Positions 58,761 to 64,000 of a stretch of DNA of 64,000 nucleotides are shown here, piece after piece (the first letter of the stretch is position 1; each line of letters starts with the position of its first letter). Below the pieces are notes generated by a model. It was not told the origin of the DNA. It saw only the letters and a program-made list of their open reading frames with translations, and made no database searches. Source of the stretch: Actinocorallia populi (GTDB lineage Bacteria > Actinomycetota > Actinomycetes > Streptosporangiales > Streptosporangiaceae); the NCBI RefSeq assembly GCF_002995495.1, contig NZ_PVZV01000002.1:620001-684000 (forward strand). Direction: 5' to 3'. A program made the translations under genes and the position numbers.

Positions 58761-59621
58761 TCAGAACAGGACGCTCATGAACTGGTCGATCTCGGTGAAG
58801 CCGACGCGGCGGTAGGCGGCGCGGGCGCGGACGTTGAAGTCGTTGACGTACAGGGAGACGGCTGGCGCGACGTCGCGCAGCGACATCTGGACGACGGAGG
58901 CCATGCCGAACTCCGACAGGCCGCGGCCGCGGGCCTCCGGGTGCACCCAGACGCCCTGGATCTGGCAGGCGTGCGGGGTGACCGCGCCGATCTCGGCCTT
59001 GAAGAGCACCCGGCCGCCCTCGATGCGGGCGAAGGAGCGGCCCGCCCTGATCAGCTCCGCCACCCGCGCCCGGTACAGCACGCCGCCGTCGCCGGCGTTG
59101 GGGGAGACCCCGACCTCCTCGGTGAACATCGCCACGCAGGCGGGGTAGACGACGTCGAAGTCCTCCATGCGGACCCGGCGCACGTACGGGTCGGCGGGGA
59201 AGTCGCTCGGCCGGGACGTGGCCATCACCGGCTGCAGCGCCCGGACCGCGCGGGCCGGGCCCCAGTAGGGCTCCAGCAGCCCCCACAGCTCGCGGACGGC
59301 GTGCACGGGCCCCACGATGGAGCTGCACCGGCGGCCCTGGACGCGGGCGCGGTCGGCGAAGGCGCGCAGGGCGTCGGGCCCGGCCCGGACCGGGATCAGG
59401 TTGGCGCCGGCGTAGCACAGCGACTCCAGGCGGCCGTCCCGCCAGTAGCCCCACATCTGCGCGCCGAGCCTGCCGGGCTCCAGCCCCGCCTGGTGCACGC
59501 GGGCGCTGACGAAGACGTTGCTGAGCGGCTCGGCGTCGAGTATCGCCAAGACCTCGTCCCGGTACCGGTCGTCCAGGACCCGTACCGGGAGCGACCCCAG
59601 CATGCGCATGGATCCGTCCAT
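58761..59621 (-). CDS. GNAT acetyltransferase (DUF4081 type, ispG neighbour)
   Basis: An N-acetyltransferase of about 286 residues. The N-terminal half is the DUF4081-like region (EPLSNVFVSARV, YWRDGRLESLCYAGANLIPV). The C-terminal half is a GNAT domain with the acetyl-CoA loop IQGVWVHPEARGRGLSEFGM and LYVNDFNVRARAAYRRVGF. This gene regularly follows ispG in actinomycetes. The start is uncertain among ATG 59621, 59609 and 59603. Substrate unknown. Confidence 0.82.
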   Translation of the reverse strand: MDGSMRMLGSLPVRVLDDRYRDEVLAILDAEPLSNVFVSARVHQAGLEPGRLGAQMWGYWRDGRLESLCYAGANLIPVRAGPDALRAFADRARVQGRRCSSIVGPVHAVRELWGLLEPYWGPARAVRALQPVMATSRPSDFPADPYVRRVRMEDFDVVYPACVAMFTEEVGVSPNAGDGGVLYRARVAELIRAGRSFARIEGGRVLFKAEIGAVTPHACQIQGVWVHPEARGRGLSEFGMASVVQMSLRDVAPAVSLYVNDFNVRARAAYRRVGFTEIDQFMSVLF

Positions 59622-59741
59622 CCCCTCGCGATCCCCCGCATGCCCGCCGGTGGCCGCCGACGGGCGCAGCAGGGCCGTCCACTCCCCGACAAGCCTATTG
59701 CGAAGCAAGGGCGGACAGGGATGCCAGGGGTGGCCGAGGAG

Positions 59742-60917
<1,176 letters not shown>

Positions 60918-60921
60918 GTTC

Positions 60922-62139
60922 CTATTGTGTCAGTCGTTGCCGGGTGCTCTCCCGTGCCCACTGATCAGCCGCGAGCACGTCTTCAAGCGTCGGCGTCCGG
61001 ATTGTCTGGTGTGTCGAGACGACATCGGCCACAGTATCCACAATGGCGGGAAATGTAATGGTGCCGGAGAGGAAAGCTTCAACGCACTCTTCGTTAGCGG
61101 CGTTATAAACCGCGGGTGCGGTGCCGCCCCGCTCGCCCACCTCCCGGGCGAGCTGCACGGCCGGGAACGCCTCGTCGTCCAGCGGGAACAGCTCCCACGT
61201 GTGCGCCTTCGTCCAGTCGATGCCGTAGTCGGCGCGCTCGACCCGCTCCGGCCAGGTCAGGCCCAGCGCGATCGGCAGCCGCATGTCCGGCGGGCTCGCC
61301 TGCGCCAGCGTGGAGCCGTCCACGAACTCCACCATCGAGTGGATCACCGACTGCGGGTGCACCATCACCGCGATGCGGTCGAAGGGGATGTCGAACAGCA
61401 GGTGCGCCTCGATGACCTCCAGGCCCTTGTTCACCAGCGTCGCGGAGTTCACCGTGATCACCGGGCCCATGTCCCAGGTCGGGTGGTTCAGCGCGTCCGC
61501 GACGGTGACCTCCGCCAGTTCGGCGCGCGAGCGGCCGCGGAACGGGCCGCCGCTGGCCGTCAGCACCAGCCGCCGCACCTCCGCGTGCGTTCCGCCCACC
61601 AGGCACTGGGCCAGTGCCGAGTGCTCGGAGTCCACCGGGACGATCTGGCCCGGCTTGGCCTTGGCCTTCACCAGCGGGCCGCCGACGATCAGCGACTCCT
61701 TGTTGGCCAGCGCCAGGGTGCGCCCCGCGTCGAGGGCGGCCAGCGTCGAGGCCAGGCCGAGCGCGCCCGTCACGCCGTTCAGCACCACGTCGCAAGGGTG
61801 CGCGGCGACCTCGGCCACCGCCTCGGGACCGGCGAGGATCTTGGGGATGCGGAACTCACCCCTGGCGTAGCCGCGCTTGCTCGCCTCGGCGTAGAAGGCG
61901 AGCTGGAGGTCCTGCGCGGCGGTCGCCTTGGCGACGGCCACCACGTCCGGCTGGAACTCCAGGGCCTGCTTCGCCAGCAGGTCGACCCGGCCGCCGCCCG
62001 CGGCCAGCGCGCGGACGCGGAAGCGCCGCGGGTTGCGGGCGACCATGTCCAGGGCCTGGGTACCGATCGAGCCCGTAGAACCGAGCACGACGATCTCTGT
62101 TGCGTCTGTCACCACCGCGGCTTCTGTCACGGCGCCCAT
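60922..62139 (-). CDS. dxr: 1-deoxy-D-xylulose 5-phosphate reductoisomerase
   Basis: A 405-residue Dxr. NADPH-binding [29 protein letters not shown], metal and substrate residues in [24 protein letters not shown] and [31 protein letters not shown]. It commits carbon to the MEP pathway. ATG 62139 is the natural start; no strong ribosome site is seen. In most actinomycetes an intramembrane protease gene lies between dxr and ispG; it is absent here. Confidence 0.95.
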   Translation of the reverse strand: MGAVTEAAVVTDATEIVVLGSTGSIGTQALDMVARNPRRFRVRALAAGGGRVDLLAKQALEFQPDVVAVAKATAAQDLQLAFYAEASKRGYARGEFRIPKILAGPEAVAEVAAHPCDVVLNGVTGALGLASTLAALDAGRTLALANKESLIVGGPLVKAKAKPGQIVPVDSEHSALAQCLVGGTHAEVRRLVLTASGGPFRGRSRAELAEVTVADALNHPTWDMGPVITVNSATLVNKGLEVIEAHLLFDIPFDRIAVMVHPQSVIHSMVEFVDGSTLAQASPPDMRLPIALGLTWPERVERADYGIDWTKAHTWELFPLDDEAFPAVQLAREVGERGGTAPAVYNAANEECVEAFLSGTITFPAIVDTVADVVSTHQTIRTPTLEDVLAADQWARESTRQRLTQ

Positions 62140-62220
62140 TGTGTCCGGGGCACGCCGGGGAGATGCAAGTTCACCAAAAGTAGCCACGACATCACTTCGT
62201 GTGATGCAGACTTCTGCACC

Positions 62221-63129
62221 ATGGTCACGGACAGCTGGATCGCACGCCTTCTGGCGGGCCTGGTCGGACTCTCCCCGGTGGCGCTCACCGGGGCGAGCGT
62301 CCAGCCTCCCGCGGACATGGTCGTCTTCCGGGACCTGCCCGCCGGGCAGATCCAGCAGCAGCGGGTGCTGCGCTACTGGACGGCCGACCGCAGGGCCTCC
62401 GCGCGGCAGGTGCCCGCGCGCGGCCGGGTCGCGCGTGCCCTCCCGGACGCCGCCAGCGCCGGCGCGCTGTGGCCCGGCTCGGCGCTGGGCACCGTCGGGC
62501 GGGTGTTCTTCAGCATGGACGGGCAGGACTTCCTGTGCTCGGCGGCCACCGTCCGCAGCAGCAACCGCGACCTCGTCGTCACCTCCGGGCACTGCGCCAA
62601 GAACGGCAGCGGCGCGTGGGCCGAGAACTGGGTGTTCGTCCCGGCCTACCAGGACGGCGGAGGCCCGCACGGCGGCTTCACCGCCCGCCGCATGTTCGTC
62701 CCCGACCAGTGGTCGACCGGCGCGGACGACGGCTACGACGTCGCGATGGTCGTGCTCGCCCCCTCCGGCGGCAGGCATGTGGCCGACGTCGTGGGGTTCA
62801 ACGAGATCGCCTTCGGGCGGCCGCGCGGCGAGCAGGTGTTCACCTTCGGCTACCCGTCGTACGACAAGTACGACGGGCGGCGGCTGGCGTACTGCAGCGG
62901 CCGCCCGTCCGACGACCCGTACGGCGAGACCAAGGCGCAGGGCCTGCGGTGCGACCTCACCCAGGGCTCCAGCGGAGGCCCCTGGATGAACGGCTTCGAC
63001 CCCCGCACGGGAACCGGCACGATCGTCTCGGTCAGCAGCTTCAAGTACGCCGACGAGGAACGCGTCATGTACGGCCCCTACTTCGGCGACGCCGTCCGCC
63101 GCCTCTACACCCGCGCCGAGAAGGGCTAG
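62221..63129 (+). CDS. Secreted trypsin-like serine protease (V8/S1 type)
   Basis: A 302-residue exported protease. Signal peptide ([18 protein letters not shown]). Catalytic His in [11 protein letters not shown], Asp in [11 protein letters not shown] and Ser in [14 protein letters not shown] few Cys around the active site may form disulfides (FLCSAATV with SGHC; AYCSGRP with LRCDLT). The propeptide is probably residues 30-95. It is single and convergent with the last gene, sharing a CTAG stop overlap. Confidence 0.85.
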   Translation: MVTDSWIARLLAGLVGLSPVALTGASVQPPADMVVFRDLPAGQIQQQRVLRYWTADRRASARQVPARGRVARALPDAASAGALWPGSALGTVGRVFFSMDGQDFLCSAATVRSSNRDLVVTSGHCAKNGSGAWAENWVFVPAYQDGGGPHGGFTARRMFVPDQWSTGADDGYDVAMVVLAPSGGRHVADVVGFNEIAFGRPRGEQVFTFGYPSYDKYDGRRLAYCSGRPSDDPYGETKAQGLRCDLTQGSSGGPWMNGFDPRTGTGTIVSVSSFKYADEERVMYGPYFGDAVRRLYTRAEKG

Positions 63130-64000
63130 AGCGGCAGGCCGGTCAGGACCATCGCCTTCTCGTAGGTGAAGTCGGCCATGGTGCTGGCGACGCCCTCGCG
63201 GCCGACGCCGGAGTCCTTCACGCCGCCGTAGGGCATCTGGTCGGCGCGGTAGGAGGGGACGTCCCCGATGATCACGCCGCCGACCTCGAGGTCGCGCTGG
63301 GCCTGGAACGCGGTGTCGAGGCTGCGGGTGAAAACGCCCGCCTGCAGGCCGTACCGGGAGCCGTTGACCTTCGCGAAGGCCTCGTCGACGTCGGCGACCC
63401 GCTCGACGAACAGGACCGGCCCGAACACCTCCTCGCAGGCGATCTCGGAGTCCGGCGCGACCCCGGTCAGCACCGTGGGCGCGTACGCGGCGCCGTCCCG
63501 CGTCCCGCCGGCCAGCACCCTGCCGCCGGACGCAGCGACCCAGCTCTCGACGCGCCGGGCGGCCTCCTCGCTGATCATCGGGCCGACCTGCGTCTCGTCC
63601 TTCCACGGGTCGCCCGTGACGAGGCCCTCGACCGCCGCGACCACCTTGGGCAGCAGCGCGTCGTAGGCGTCGCCCACGGCGTAGACGCGCTGCACCGCGA
63701 TGCAGGACTGCCCCGCCTGGTAGTTGGAGAACAGCGCGATCCGCTGCGCCGCCCAGTCGAGGTCGGCGTCCGGGCAGACGACGGCGGCCGCGTTCCCGCC
63801 GAGCTCCAGCACCACGTGCTTGCGCGGCGCGGAGTCCTTGATCGACCACCCGACGGGCCCCGACCCGGTGAAGGAGACGATCGGCAGCCGCTCGTCCCGC
63901 ACGAGCGCCGACGCCCGCTCGTTCGGCACGGGAAGGACGGAGAACATGCCCTCGGGGAGGCCGGTCTCGGCCAGCAGCTCCCCGAGCACCAGCGCCGACA
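63126..64000 (-). CDS. Aldehyde dehydrogenase, partial (cut by the window end)
   Basis: The C-terminal 291 residues of an ALDH whose N-terminus lies beyond 64000. [32 protein letters not shown] contains the catalytic Glu, and [16 protein letters not shown] the catalytic Cys. [13 protein letters not shown] and [16 protein letters not shown] are the usual closing motifs. It resembles the glyceraldehyde-3-phosphate/aldehyde dehydrogenase branch ([17 protein letters not shown]). It may act on succinate semialdehyde given the nearby GABA genes, but that is unproven. Confidence 0.85.
   Translation of the reverse strand, partial: SALVLGELLAETGLPEGMFSVLPVPNERASALVRDERLPIVSFTGSGPVGWSIKDSAPRKHVVLELGGNAAAVVCPDADLDWAAQRIALFSNYQAGQSCIAVQRVYAVGDAYDALLPKVVAAVEGLVTGDPWKDETQVGPMISEEAARRVESWVAASGGRVLAGGTRDGAAYAPTVLTGVAPDSEIACEEVFGPVLFVERVADVDEAFAKVNGSRYGLQAGVFTRSLDTAFQAQRDLEVGGVIIGDVPSYRADQMPYGGVKDSGVGREGVASTMADFTYEKAMVLTGLPL

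Noticed and set aside
60922-63849. 975-codon minus-strand frame starting inside the last aldehyde dehydrogenase
   Set aside because: Only its C-terminal part (from 62139) is dxr; the rest is antisense to the protease and out of frame with the dehydrogenase.

Overview
The window is about 72% GC with strong third-position GC bias. Genes overlap by ATGA, GTGA or TTGA junctions, and several mRNAs appear to be leaderless. Conservons, a PknG/GlnX/GlnH locus, a WhiJ-type HTH/DUF397/ATPase trio and MEP-pathway genes all point to a filamentous actinomycete, plausibly Streptosporangiales (for example Actinomadura and relatives). That assignment is inference from gene content. I see no rRNA, tRNA, CRISPR array or intact insertion sequence.

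Layout. (1) 0.2-7.2 kb: a polyamine module on the plus strand, with an aldehyde dehydrogenase, PotA-D type ABC importer and a DAO-family FAD oxidase, closed by a strong hairpin. (2) 7.2-10.1 kb: a membrane protein with a cupredoxin-like lipoprotein, a PH-domain membrane protein and an orphan winged-helix regulator. (3) 10.2-22.3 kb: the most striking region. Two conservons (sensor-kinase-like CvnA, roadblock CvnB, DUF742 CvnC; only the second has the GTPase CvnD) flank a compact diterpene set: polyprenyl (GGPP-type) synthase, cytochrome P450, class I terpene synthase and class II diterpene cyclase with a DxDTT motif. (4) 22.3-28.8 kb: a minus-strand operon PknG kinase, PP2C phosphatase, FHA protein, GlnX-like sensor, GlnH-like lipoprotein, which looks like a complete write/erase/read signalling unit tied to amino-acid sensing.

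(5) 28.9-46.7 kb: mostly single genes and small regulator/target pairs: secreted esterase, SGNH hydrolase, alpha/beta hydrolases, photolyase, SDR, WYL regulator, SRPBCC protein, ArsR-like regulator with M23 peptidase, MBL hydrolase, TetR/hydrolase/SnoaL set, a decayed MBL copy, NUDIX, and the WhiJ-type trio whose HTH gene is frameshifted. (6) 46.9-58.6 kb: omega-amino-acid and GABA catabolism: methylmalonate-semialdehyde dehydrogenase, two class III aminotransferases, two PucR regulators sharing an upstream motif, a CaiB-type CoA transferase and an orphan polyamine-binding-like lipoprotein. (7) 58.8-64 kb: GNAT, ispG and dxr (without the intramembrane protease gene usually between them), a secreted trypsin-like protease and a second aldehyde dehydrogenase cut by the window end.

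How they connect. The pot/oxidase/dehydrogenase module should feed polyamine carbon into GABA, which the aminotransferases and semialdehyde dehydrogenases at 47-57 kb could consume. The MEP genes supply isoprenoid precursors that the 13-18 kb cluster could turn into a diterpene. The conservons on either side are the obvious candidates for controlling that cluster or acting with its P450. These links are inference from context.
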